Shown here one piece after another: positions 57,020-64,000 of a DNA stretch of 64,000 bases. Origin of the DNA: Fodinibacter sp963747405 (lineage in GTDB: Bacteria; Actinomycetota; Actinomycetes; Actinomycetales; Dermatophilaceae); contig CAVVFG010000014.1 in the NCBI GenBank assembly GCA_963747405.1, positions 123,166 through 187,165 on the forward strand, given 5' to 3'. The position numbers and the translations under genes are program-made. The notes below the pieces were generated by a model. The model was not told where the DNA came from. It made no database searches and worked only from the letters and a program-made list of their open reading frames with translations. Position 1 is the first letter of the stretch. Each line of letters begins with the position of its first letter.

Positions 57020-58644
57020 ATGAGGCCACGACTGCCGAGGACTCCCGCCCGGCCCGACGAGCGGGGCTACATCGCCGTGACGACGGGGCTGATCCTCATC
57101 GTGCTGATGGGCTTCTCGGCCTTCGCCGTCGACGTGGGCAACTGGTACCTCACCGGTCAGCGTGCCCAGCGTGCCGCCGATGCCGCGGCGCTCGCCGGCG
57201 TGACCAAGCTTCCGGGGAACCAGGTCGCTGCCGTCGCCCTGGCCAAGAGCTACTCGGCGAACAACGGGTTCAAGGACGGAACTGCCGCGACGACGGTGGA
57301 CGGGGCGCTCAGCGGAGGCCCGACCCGGCTGCGGGTCGACGTGACCCGCACGGTCGACAACATCTTCGGCCCGCTGCTCGGCCGCCCGCAGACGACGATC
57401 AGCCGCTACGCCGTGGCCGACTTCGCGGGCCCGGTGCCCCTGGGCAGCCCGTGCAACCGGTTCGGCGACGACCCGGACTCGAACGACTTCACCTCGCAGC
57501 ACCAACTGCAACAGATACCGGCCTGTACTGGGCGAACGTCGGCAGCCCGGCGGCCTCCAAGGTCAGTGGCGACGCGTTCCAGAACAACAAGTGCACGACC
57601 GAGGACGGCTGCAGCAGCAACAAGAACCTGGACTACGACGCCCGGGGACACGTCTTCACCGTCACCCTGCGCCAGCCCGTGACCGACCTCAAGCTCGAGG
57701 CATTCGACCCCGCCCAGGTACACGTCGGCGACCTGTGCGACAAGAACAACCTGACCGGGGCGCAGGCGCTCAAGGCCAAGGACACGGTGGTGAGCGACCC
57801 GTCGGTGCGCTACGCGCCCGACGCCGGCGAGTGGTGCACCGGCGACATGGCCTTCAACTCCGGCAAGATCATCACCGAGTTCATCATCCGTTCCCCGGGC
57901 ACCAACCCGTGGGACCCCACCACGTGGCCCATCGTCAACCGGTGCACCAAGCAGTTCCTGCCCTACAACGGCGACCTGGCCAAGGTGCTCAAGAAGGGCA
58001 CGAACGAGTTCAAGAAGAACCCAACCATCGCGGAGAACTTCCGTCAGTGGGTGACGCTGTGCGACTTCCCCGGCTCGACGCCCAAGGGAACCTACGCCAT
58101 CCAGGTGCACACCAACGGCCTGGGCGCCGACGGTGAGAGCGCCCACAACCGGTTCGCGCTGCGTGCCTCCGGTGCGGCCAAGAGCGACAAGGACAACATC
58201 TCCATCGCCGGGTTCGGCAAGATGGTGCTGTACGCCAACACCCCCGGCGGCGCCCACACGAAGTTCTTCCTGGCCCGCATCCCGTCGTCGTCGAACGGCC
58301 AGATCTTCCACGTCAACCTCTTCGACATCGGTGACGGCGCCACGAGCGGCAGCACGATCACGGTCCTGCCACCGGCGGAGGTGGGGGGCGGCTTCACGGG
58401 GTGCAAGGCCGAGGGCCAGACGAACGGCAACCTCCCGGACTGCAAGATCTCGGTCAGCTCGAAGTACAACGGCAAGTGGCAGACGATCAGCGTGCCGATC
58501 CCGGTGTCATACACCTGCGACGACTCCTCCGCCACGGGCTGCTGGGTACGACTGGAGTTCTTCTACGGCAGCGGGTCAGGGCCAGCGGACACCACGTCGT
58601 GGCAGGCCACGGTCGAGGGCGACCCGATCCGCCTCGTGGAGTGA
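57020..58644 (+). pseudogene. TadG-like pilus assembly protein, frameshifted
   Basis: The first part (ATG 57020, AGGAGG at 57008-57013 six bases upstream) has RGYIAVTTGLILIVLMGFSAFAVDVGNWYLTGQRAQRAADAAALAGV, the Tad/TadG secretion helix, up to NRFGDDPDSNDFTS near 57499. From there the sense continues in another frame (TDTGLYWANVGSPAASKVSGDAFQNN...) to the TGA at 58642-58644. Restoring one missing base in 57491-57510 makes one protein of about 540 aa. It may be a real mutation or a sequence error. Its partners at 55819 and 56460 appear intact. Confidence 0.8.
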
Positions 58645-58674
58645 CGAACGGGCACGGCGCCACCCGCGCTCCCG

Positions 58675-58680
58675 TAGGCT
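58675..58680 (+). promoter_or_regulatory. -10 box (TAGGCT) of manB, leaderless
   Basis: TAGGCT is spaced 8 nt from GTG 58689. A second in-frame GTG at 58683 is only 2 nt from the box. Confidence 0.5.
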
Positions 58681-58688
58681 CGGTGACC

Positions 58689-60119
58689 GTGGACCCCCCC
58701 TCGCTCGCCGACGTCGTCAAGGCCTATGACGTGAGGGGCCTCGTCCCCGACCAGCTCGACGCCCGCGTGACGCGAGCCCTGGGCGCCGCCTTCGCGGAGG
58801 TGGTGGTGCTGCCCGACGCGGCCACGGCCTGCGTCATCGCCCACGACATGCGCGACTCGGGCCCCGAGCTGTCGGCGGCGTTCGCCGACGGGGTGCGCAG
58901 CCGAGGCGTCGACGTCATCTCGACCGGGCTCGCGAGCACCGACGGCCTCTACTACGCCAGCGGCGCCCTCGACGTCCCCGGCGCCATGTTCACCGCGAGC
59001 CACAACCCCGCCGCCTACAACGGCATCAAGCTGTGCCGCGCCGGCGCCCGCCCGGTCGGCCAGGACAGCGGCCTGGCGGACGTGCGCGTCCTCGCCGAGC
59101 GCATCCTCGCCGGTGACGTCACCGACCCGGGCGGCCAGAGCGGCGCGCTCGAGGAGCGCGACCTGCTCGCCGACTACGCCGCGTTCCTGCGCGGGCTGGT
59201 CGACCTGCGCGGCATCCGCCCGCTGCGGGTGGTCGTCGACGCCGGCAACGGTATGGGCGGCTTCACGGTGCCGGCCGTGCTCGAGACCGGGGCGGGGCTA
59301 CCGGCCCTGCCGCTCACCGTCATCCCGCTCTACTTCGAGCTCGACGGAACCTTCCCCAACCACGAGGCCAACCCGCTCGACCCGAAGAACCTCGTCGACC
59401 TCCAGGCCGCCGTCCGCGAACAGGAAGCCGACATCGGGCTGGCCTTCGACGGTGACGCCGACCGCTGCTTCGTCATCGACGAGCAGGGGAACCCGGTGAG
59501 CCCCAGCGCGATCACCGCCCTGATCGCTCGGCGCGAGGTCGCGCGTGCCGTCGCCGCGGGGGCGGATGCCGCCGACGTCGCGGTCGTCTACAACGTGATC
59601 TGCTCCGCCCAGGTGCCCGAGGTCATCGCCGCCACGGGTGCCCGCGGGGTGCGCACCCGGGTGGGCCACTCGTTCATCAAGGGCGAGATGGCCCGCCACG
59701 ACGCGGTGTTCGGCGGTGAGCACAGCGCCCACTACTACTTCCGAGACTTCTGGTTCGCCGACACCGGGATGCTGGCCGCGATGCACACCCTTGCCGCGCT
59801 GGGGGAGCAGGACGCCCCGCTGAGCGCGGTGCTGGCCGACCTGGCCCGGTATGCCGCGTCGGGCGAGATCAACTCCACGGTCACCGACGCCCCGGCCGCC
59901 ACCGAGCTGGTGCGCGCCTGGGCCCAGCCGCAGGGGGTGCAGACCGACGAGCTCGACGGGCTCACGCTGGTGCACGCCGGCAGCGACGGCGACCCGATGT
60001 GGTGGCTCAACCTGCGCGCGTCCAACACCGAGCCGCTGCTGCGGCTCAACGTCGAGGCCGCCGACCCCGTCACCATGGCACGGGTGCGCGACGAGGTGCT
60101 CGCCCTGGTGCGCGCCTGA
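58689..60119 (+). CDS. manB: Phosphomannomutase/phosphoglucomutase (476 aa)
   Basis: This interconverts mannose-6-phosphate and mannose-1-phosphate, supplying GDP-mannose for lipomannan-type and other glycans. Motifs: FTASHNP with the phosphoserine S104, the metal loop FDGDADR starting at D254, GGEHSAHYYFRDF for sugar binding and LRASNTEPLLRLN for the phosphate loop. Order and length fit the alpha-D-phosphohexomutase family. GTG 58689 is preferred over 58683 by spacing to the -10 box. It leads the manB-Trm112-SIS group. Confidence 0.95.
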   Translation: MDPPSLADVVKAYDVRGLVPDQLDARVTRALGAAFAEVVVLPDAATACVIAHDMRDSGPELSAAFADGVRSRGVDVISTGLASTDGLYYASGALDVPGAMFTASHNPAAYNGIKLCRAGARPVGQDSGLADVRVLAERILAGDVTDPGGQSGALEERDLLADYAAFLRGLVDLRGIRPLRVVVDAGNGMGGFTVPAVLETGAGLPALPLTVIPLYFELDGTFPNHEANPLDPKNLVDLQAAVREQEADIGLAFDGDADRCFVIDEQGNPVSPSAITALIARREVARAVAAGADAADVAVVYNVICSAQVPEVIAATGARGVRTRVGHSFIKGEMARHDAVFGGEHSAHYYFRDFWFADTGMLAAMHTLAALGEQDAPLSAVLADLARYAASGEINSTVTDAPAATELVRAWAQPQGVQTDELDGLTLVHAGSDGDPMWWLNLRASNTEPLLRLNVEAADPVTMARVRDEVLALVRA

Positions 60120-60276
60120 CGGACACGTCGAGTCGTGCCCCACCGGCCGGCCACCATGGGCCTGCAAGGAGCCGGGGTCGCCCGACAGCCGGGCGGGCGG
60201 CACTCCCGAGAGCTGCTCCGCGGGCGTGTGGGAGGATCGACGACGACCTCGACCCCGCCCTCAGGAAGGCATCCGC

Positions 60277-60483
60277 ATGAGCGAGCAGGCCGTTCCCGCC
60301 TCGCCGATCGAGCCGTGGCTGCGCGAGATCCTGCGCTGCCCGGCGTGCCGCAGCGAGCTGCGCGACGAGACCGGTGACAGCGGGCCCGAGCTGGTGTGCA
60401 CCTCCGCCACCTGCGGCCTCGCCTACCGCATCGACGACGGCGTGCCGGTGCTCCTCGTCGACGAGGCACGCCGACCCGCCTGA
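60277..60483 (+). CDS. Trm112/YcaR-like zinc protein (68 aa)
   Basis: The protein has two Cys pairs (C21/C24, C41/C46) in LRCPACRSELRD and LVCTSATCGLAYRIDDGVPVLLVDEA, the Trm112 zinc-ribbon layout, ending with the usual hydrophobic strand. Bacterial members bind or activate partner methyltransferases or act with sugar-phosphate enzymes. Between manB and the SIS gene it is syntenic with many actinobacteria. ATG 60277 has AGGAAGG upstream. It is shorter than default gene-length limits. Confidence 0.88.
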   Translation: MSEQAVPASPIEPWLREILRCPACRSELRDETGDSGPELVCTSATCGLAYRIDDGVPVLLVDEARRPA

Positions 60484-60508
60484 GCGGGGGCGTGGAGGCC
60501 AGCACCGC

Positions 60509-61711
60509 ATGCCGTGGGTCGACGAGAGCCGCCTGGACGACCCGGACGCCCTGCGCGCCCTCGACACCCGCGACTCGCTGCGATCGCTGGCCTCGGCGGG
60601 TGCCCAGGTGCGCCGTGCGGTGGTCTCGGCCGACGAGGCCGGCATCTCCCGGGTGTCCGGGGGAGAGCGCCCGCGCTCGGTGCTCGTCGCGGCGCTGGGG
60701 GGCTCCGCGCTCGTCTGCGACGTGCTCGACCTGCTCGCGGAACCGGGCTCACCGGTTCCGGTGACCACCCGGGGCGGCCCGCCGCTGCCGGGGTGGGTCG
60801 GGCCGCTCGACCTGGTCATCGCGGTCTCGCAGTCCGGCCGCGCCGCCGGCCCCCTGGCCCTGGCGGCGGAGGCGGCCCGCCGTGGCGCCTCGCTGCTCAC
60901 CGTCGGCGCCGCCGGGTCGCCGCTGGCCGACGTCAGCGCGCAGGCGCGCGGCGTGCACGTCGAGGTGGCGCTGCCGACCCCGTCGTCGCGCACCGCGCTG
61001 TGGTCGCTGCTCACCCCGGTGCTGCTGGCGGCCGACGCGATGGGGCTGGTGCAGTGCCCCGCCGGCGTGCTCGAGCGGGTGGCCGACGTGCTCGACGAGG
61101 TGGCCGAGGAGTGCCGCCCCAGCTCGGAGGCGTTCGTCAACCCGGCGAAGATCCTCGCCCTCGGGCTCGGCGAGACGGTGCCCATCGTGCTCGGTGACGG
61201 CCCCCTCACCGGGGTGGCCGCCGCCCGAGCCGCCTCGATGCTCGCCCGCACCGCGCGGGTGCCCGCCACCTACGGCGCGCTGCCCGACGCCGCCTCGCAG
61301 GTCGTCGCCTGCCTCGACGGGCCGTTCGGCTCCGGGCTGACGACGTCCGCTCCCGGGGACGACATCTTCGCCGACCCGTTCCTCGACGCACCTCCCGCCC
61401 CACGGCTCGGCCTGCTCACCCTGCGCGACCCCGACCTCGACCCCCAGCAGGTCGCGCTCGCCGATGCCGTGGTCGCCTCGGCCCGCGAGTCGGGCGTCAC
61501 GGTGTGGGAGCAGCCTGCCCACTCAGGAGAGCCGATCGAGCGGCTCGCGTCGCTGGTGGCGCTCACCGACTACGCAGCGACCTACCTCGCGCTCGGCCTC
61601 GGGCTCGACCCGTCGGTGTCGCGCCACGTCACCGAGCTGCGCGACCGAACCGCGTTCGCAAGCGGCACCTGTCCGCGTTGGGGCACCTGTTCACCCAGGC
61701 GTTGGCGTTGA
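60509..61711 (+). CDS. SIS-domain protein, Rv3256c-like, with IS-altered C-terminus (400 aa)
   Basis: The SIS fold begins after a short N-terminus (VDESRLDDPDALRALDTRDSLRSLASAG). Visible motifs include SVLVAALGGSALVCDVLDLL, VIAVSQSGRAAGPLALAAEAARRGA, TVGAAGSPLADV and SSEAFVNPAKILAL in the second half. Such proteins (often labelled mannose-6-phosphate isomerase-like) bind phosphosugars. The coding sense continues to SRHVTELRDRT, near the expected end, and is then replaced by FASGTCPRWGTCSPRRWR, read out of IS-derived DNA. Only a few native residues are lost, so function might remain. Confidence 0.88.
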   Translation: MPWVDESRLDDPDALRALDTRDSLRSLASAGAQVRRAVVSADEAGISRVSGGERPRSVLVAALGGSALVCDVLDLLAEPGSPVPVTTRGGPPLPGWVGPLDLVIAVSQSGRAAGPLALAAEAARRGASLLTVGAAGSPLADVSAQARGVHVEVALPTPSSRTALWSLLTPVLLAADAMGLVQCPAGVLERVADVLDEVAEECRPSSEAFVNPAKILALGLGETVPIVLGDGPLTGVAAARAASMLARTARVPATYGALPDAASQVVACLDGPFGSGLTTSAPGDDIFADPFLDAPPAPRLGLLTLRDPDLDPQQVALADAVVASARESGVTVWEQPAHSGEPIERLASLVALTDYAATYLALGLGLDPSVSRHVTELRDRTAFASGTCPRWGTCSPRRWR

Positions 61712-62880
61712 TGCGAGGCCGCGGGGATGATCACGCTGGGCCGGGTCGCCACTGGATGGGACGAAGCTGCGCGCGAACGCCTCGCGGCGTAAGGACGATG
61801 AGCTACGCGCGGATGAGCCAGAAGGAGAAGATCTGGCCGACGAGGTGTCGCAGCTGCTGGTGCAGGCCGAGGCGATCGAACAACAGGAGGATGCGCGGTT
61901 CGGCAAGGACTCGCGTGGGGACGAGCTGCCGCAGGAGCTGCGGCGCCGCGAGTCGCGGCTGGCCAAGATCCGGGAAGCGAAGCAGGCCCTGGAGGACGAA
62001 GCTCGAGAGCGCGCCGAGCAGGCGGCCCGGGACAAGCCCGCCGCGCGGGGTAGAGGACGAGGACACCACCGCGCAGCGGGTCGCCGACGCGGCTGCGGCG
62101 GCGGTGCCGAAACCGAAGGCGCAGCGCAACTTCACCGACCCCCAGTCGCGAATCATGAAGACCTCCGACGGGTCGTTCCATCAGTGTTTCAACGCTCAGG
62201 CGGTCGTCGATGACGGTCATCAGGTGATCGTCGCGGCCGAGGTGACCGACTGCGCCGCGGACGTGGGCAACCTGATCCCGATGAACGAACAAACCACCGT
62301 GAACACCTGCACCGCCCTCGGTGAGGTGCTCGCCGATGCCGGGTACTGCTCGGCCGACAACCTGGCGCAGGCCTCCACGGTCAGCGCGGCCAGTGGGACC
62401 GAGTTCTTCATCTTACGTCGGGTCCAAGGATGAAGACGCCGCTGCAGGCTTCCTTGACGAGGTCGGATCCGCAAGGACGCCACGCTGCGCGACGGATGGC
62501 CCGCAAGCTGACCACCAGGAAGGGCCGGGATGCCTACGCGCGACGCAAGGTCATCGTCGAGCCGGTGTTCGGGCAGATGGCCACCCTGCAGAACGCGAAA
62601 CAGCTGCTGCTACTCGCGCTCGACGGCGCCCGCGGTGAATGACTGCTGCTCGCTGCCTGCCACAACCTACGCAAACTGGACGGCCACGTCGGCGTCGCCG
62701 GCCTGACCGGCCTCGGGACACTCTGCCCCGGACTTTCGGCGACGAATGTGCCCGTGAACGGCCATGATTCGCCCCCCACGGTCGTTGAGGGCTCCCCCGG
62801 CGGTATCACCCGCTCAGCCGTCCAACCGACCAAAGCCGACGATCCTACCCGATCGCTCCCAGGCCACACCTGCCCTGGGT
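61651..62880 (+). mobile_element. Decayed IS1182-family transposase (5'-truncated, at least four frameshifts)
   Basis: Transposase text is scattered across frames: KRHLSALGHLFTQALALM at 61660, MITLGRVA at 61727, LDGTKLRANASRRK...EDARFGKDSRGDELPQELRRRESRLAKIREAKQALEDEA from 61752, then PKPKAQRNFTDPQSRIMKTSDGSFHQCFNAQ...ADAGYCSADNL to 62433, then RKVIVEPVFGQMATLQNAKQ to 62642 and HNLRKLDGHV beyond a stop. The N-terminal third is missing. The left junction is near 61651; the right limit is uncertain. No terminal inverted repeats were identified. Confidence 0.85.
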
Positions 62881-62909
62881 CACAGACCCTCTGAGTGTTA
62901 TTGAAGCTC

Positions 62910-63446
62910 CTAGGCGACCGGCTGGGCCAGCGACAGCCGCTGCGCTCCGGGAAGGGCGACCAGCTCGGCGCCGGTCAGCAGCAGCTTGCTGCGCCGCAGG
63001 CCGCTGCCGACGACGACCTCGCCGGCGTCGACCACCGCGTCGTCGACCAGCACCGGCCACCCGTCGGGCAGCCCGACCGGCGTGATGCCGCCGAACTCCA
63101 TCCCGGTCAGCCCCACGGCATCCGCCATCGGTGCGAACGAGATCTTGCGGACGCCGAGGTGCCGCCGCACCACCCCGTTGACGTCGGCCCGGTGGGTGGC
63201 GAGCACCATGACGGCCGCGTACGTCGTGACGTCACCGCGGCGGCCGGCCACCACCACGCAGTTCGCGCTCGCCCCCGGGGCCACGTCGTAGGCCGCGCAG
63301 AAGGCGGCGGTGTCGGCGTGGGTCGGGTCGATCGGTGCCACGAGGGCGCCGGGCACGGCACCGACCGCTGCGGCGACCGGTGCGGCGAGCAGCTCGGGGT
63401 GGGACGCGGGAGGTGACCAGTCGAGGGTTCCGCGGGCAGACGGCAT
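62910..63446 (-). CDS. YbaK/EbsC-type aminoacyl-tRNA deacylase (178 aa)
   Basis: The protein has the YbaK/ProX fold segments AAFCAAYDVAPGASANCVVVAGRRG, VMVLATHRADVNGVVRRHLGVRKISFAPM, a catalytic-type region, GLTGMEFGGITPVGLPDGWPVLVDDAVVDAGEVVVGSG and a C-terminal helix. Family members hydrolyse mischarged tRNA, such as Cys- or Ala-tRNA(Pro). ATG 63446 has TAACGT (minus strand, 63458-63453) 6 nt upstream. It is divergent from the CDF transporter. Its presence right after the IS remnant may or may not be ancestral. Confidence 0.9.
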   Translation of the reverse strand: MPSARGTLDWSPPASHPELLAAPVAAAVGAVPGALVAPIDPTHADTAAFCAAYDVAPGASANCVVVAGRRGDVTTYAAVMVLATHRADVNGVVRRHLGVRKISFAPMADAVGLTGMEFGGITPVGLPDGWPVLVDDAVVDAGEVVVGSGLRRSKLLLTGAELVALPGAQRLSLAQPVA

Positions 63447-63452
63447 ACGCCG

Positions 63453-63458
63453 ACGTTA
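63453..63458 (-). promoter_or_regulatory. -10 box (TAACGT) of the YbaK gene, leaderless
   Basis: Minus-strand TAACGT is spaced 6 nt from ATG 63446. Confidence 0.5.
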
Positions 63459-63518
63459 GACCAGCCGGGCCCGCGCACCGCGGGTGGTCCGCAGGCCCGT
63501 TCGGGCCCCCTGCGGCCC

Positions 63519-63524
63519 TAGGAT
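63519..63524 (+). promoter_or_regulatory. -10 box (TAGGAT) of the CDF gene, leaderless
   Basis: TAGGAT is spaced 7 nt from ATG 63532. Opposing boxes of this divergent pair start 61 bp apart. Confidence 0.6.
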
Positions 63525-63531
63525 CGCGACC

Positions 63532-64000
63532 ATGTCGAGCGAAGGTGGGAACACGGCCGTCATCGCGGCACTCCTGGCGAACCTCGGGATCGCGGTCACG
63601 AAGTTCGTCGCGTTCTTCCTCACCGGGTTCTCGTCGATGCTCGCCGAGGCGATCCACTCGGTCGCCGACTCCGGCAACCAGATCCTGCTGCTCATCGGCG
63701 CGAAGCGATCGCAGCGCGACGCGACCGCGCAGCATCCGTTCGGCTTCGGCCGCGAGCGCTACGTCTACTCGTTCATCGTCTCCATCGTGCTGTTCACGCT
63801 CGGCGGCTGCTTCGCCCTCTACGAGGCGTGGCACAAGTTCCAGGAGACCCGCGCCGAGACGGCATTCGACCCGTTCGAGTCGCGCTGGTGGTGGGTGCCG
63901 GTGGCCGTGATCTTCGTGGCGATCGCGATGGAGGGGACGAGCTTCCGCACGGCCGTGCGCCAGTCGAACAAGTCGCGCGGGAAGCGCTCGTGGCTGCGGT
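63532..64000 (+). CDS. Cation diffusion facilitator (CDF) transporter, N-terminal part
   Basis: The frame stays open to the window edge and gives about 156 residues. It shows the CDF first-helix text NTAVIAALLANLGIAVTKFVAFF, metal-site SMLAEAIHSVADSGNQ (with the Asp/His of the transport site), GAKRSQRDATAQHPFGFGRERYVYSF and a fourth-helix segment with VAVIFVAIAMEG. CDF proteins export Zn, Fe or other divalent metals. A CDF gene near manA/SIS is common in actinobacteria, so its place here after the IS remnant marks the right flank of the altered segment. Confidence 0.93.
   Translation, partial: MSSEGGNTAVIAALLANLGIAVTKFVAFFLTGFSSMLAEAIHSVADSGNQILLLIGAKRSQRDATAQHPFGFGRERYVYSFIVSIVLFTLGGCFALYEAWHKFQETRAETAFDPFESRWWWVPVAVIFVAIAMEGTSFRTAVRQSNKSRGKRSWLR

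Noticed and set aside
61709..61711. Normal C-terminus of the SIS protein
   Set aside because: The final ~18 residues (FASGTCPRWG and on) come from reading transposase DNA in another frame.
1..64000. tRNA, rRNA or prophage genes
   Set aside because: No cloverleaf, rRNA motif, integrase or phage structural genes were seen by eye. A tRNAscan or phage search would settle this.

Overview
The window is a very GC-rich (about 70% or more) actinobacterial chromosome segment. Several things point to an Actinomycetota member, most likely a Micrococcales/Intrasporangiaceae-type organism (inference): frequent GTG starts, many promoters whose TAnnnT -10 box sits 6-8 nt before the start codon, WhiB2, coenzyme F420 genes, TIGR03089, DUF3499, DUF5719 and DUF6541 proteins. 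The order cofE-cofD-whiB-glycosyltransferase-zincin-DUF3499-manB-SIS resembles the mycobacterial Rv3255c-Rv3268 neighbourhood.

Layout. 1-443 is the end of an acyl-CoA dehydrogenase. 523-9275 is a galactan-type locus: a tightly coupled minus-strand operon (GT2, UDP-galactopyranose mutase, GlfT2-like transferase, ABC-2 permease, ABC ATPase, DUF6541 membrane protein) and a divergent GlfT1-like transferase. 9278-25420 is a surface-glycan region with a membrane acyltransferase, two divergent LCP ligases, a LicD-type transferase, a second ABC exporter, a frameshifted membrane protein with a heptamer repeat at its start, GT2 enzymes and a Wzx-like flippase. 25590-33503 carries three secreted wall enzymes: an amidase-SpoIID-FG-GAP fusion and two paralogous LAS/M15-like peptidases with different C-terminal modules. 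The two peptidases share a related, probably structured leader, and the scoAB CoA-transferase genes lie between them. 33509-41254 holds TIGR03089, a TagD-like cytidylyltransferase, a large membrane protein, a 53-bp tandem array, an inositol-monophosphatase-family enzyme, topoisomerase IB, and a K+ channel with a DUF6394-like partner. 41338-47377 is a second glycan operon (GT2, GT4 fused to a methyltransferase-like domain, LPG-synthase-type flippase, methyltransferase), then an AlkA-type glycosylase and a small membrane protein. 47447-61711 is the conserved core: cofE/cofD, whiB, a giant GT2-membrane protein, DUF5719, a degenerate zincin, DUF3499, three Tad-type minor pilins (one frameshifted), manB, Trm112-like and SIS. 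At 61651 a decayed IS1182-type transposase has replaced the SIS gene's last codons and occupies the place where manA would be expected. YbaK and a partial CDF transporter follow.

The genes mostly build, export, attach and remodel cell-envelope glycans. Nucleotide-sugar and cytidylyl chemistry (Glf, ManB, TagD-like) feeds glycosyltransferases, two ABC exporters and a flippase move products outward, LCP enzymes attach them, LicD and SGNH enzymes decorate them, and secreted hydrolases trim peptidoglycan. The most unusual items are the ATGCCGT heptamer triplet at the start of a membrane glycan gene, the duplicated leader of the two peptidases, the 53-bp array between convergent genes, a three-hairpin intergenic element at 11708-11813, and a strongly over-represented octamer (GGCATCCG). 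All family assignments come from reading the sequence; no database search was run.
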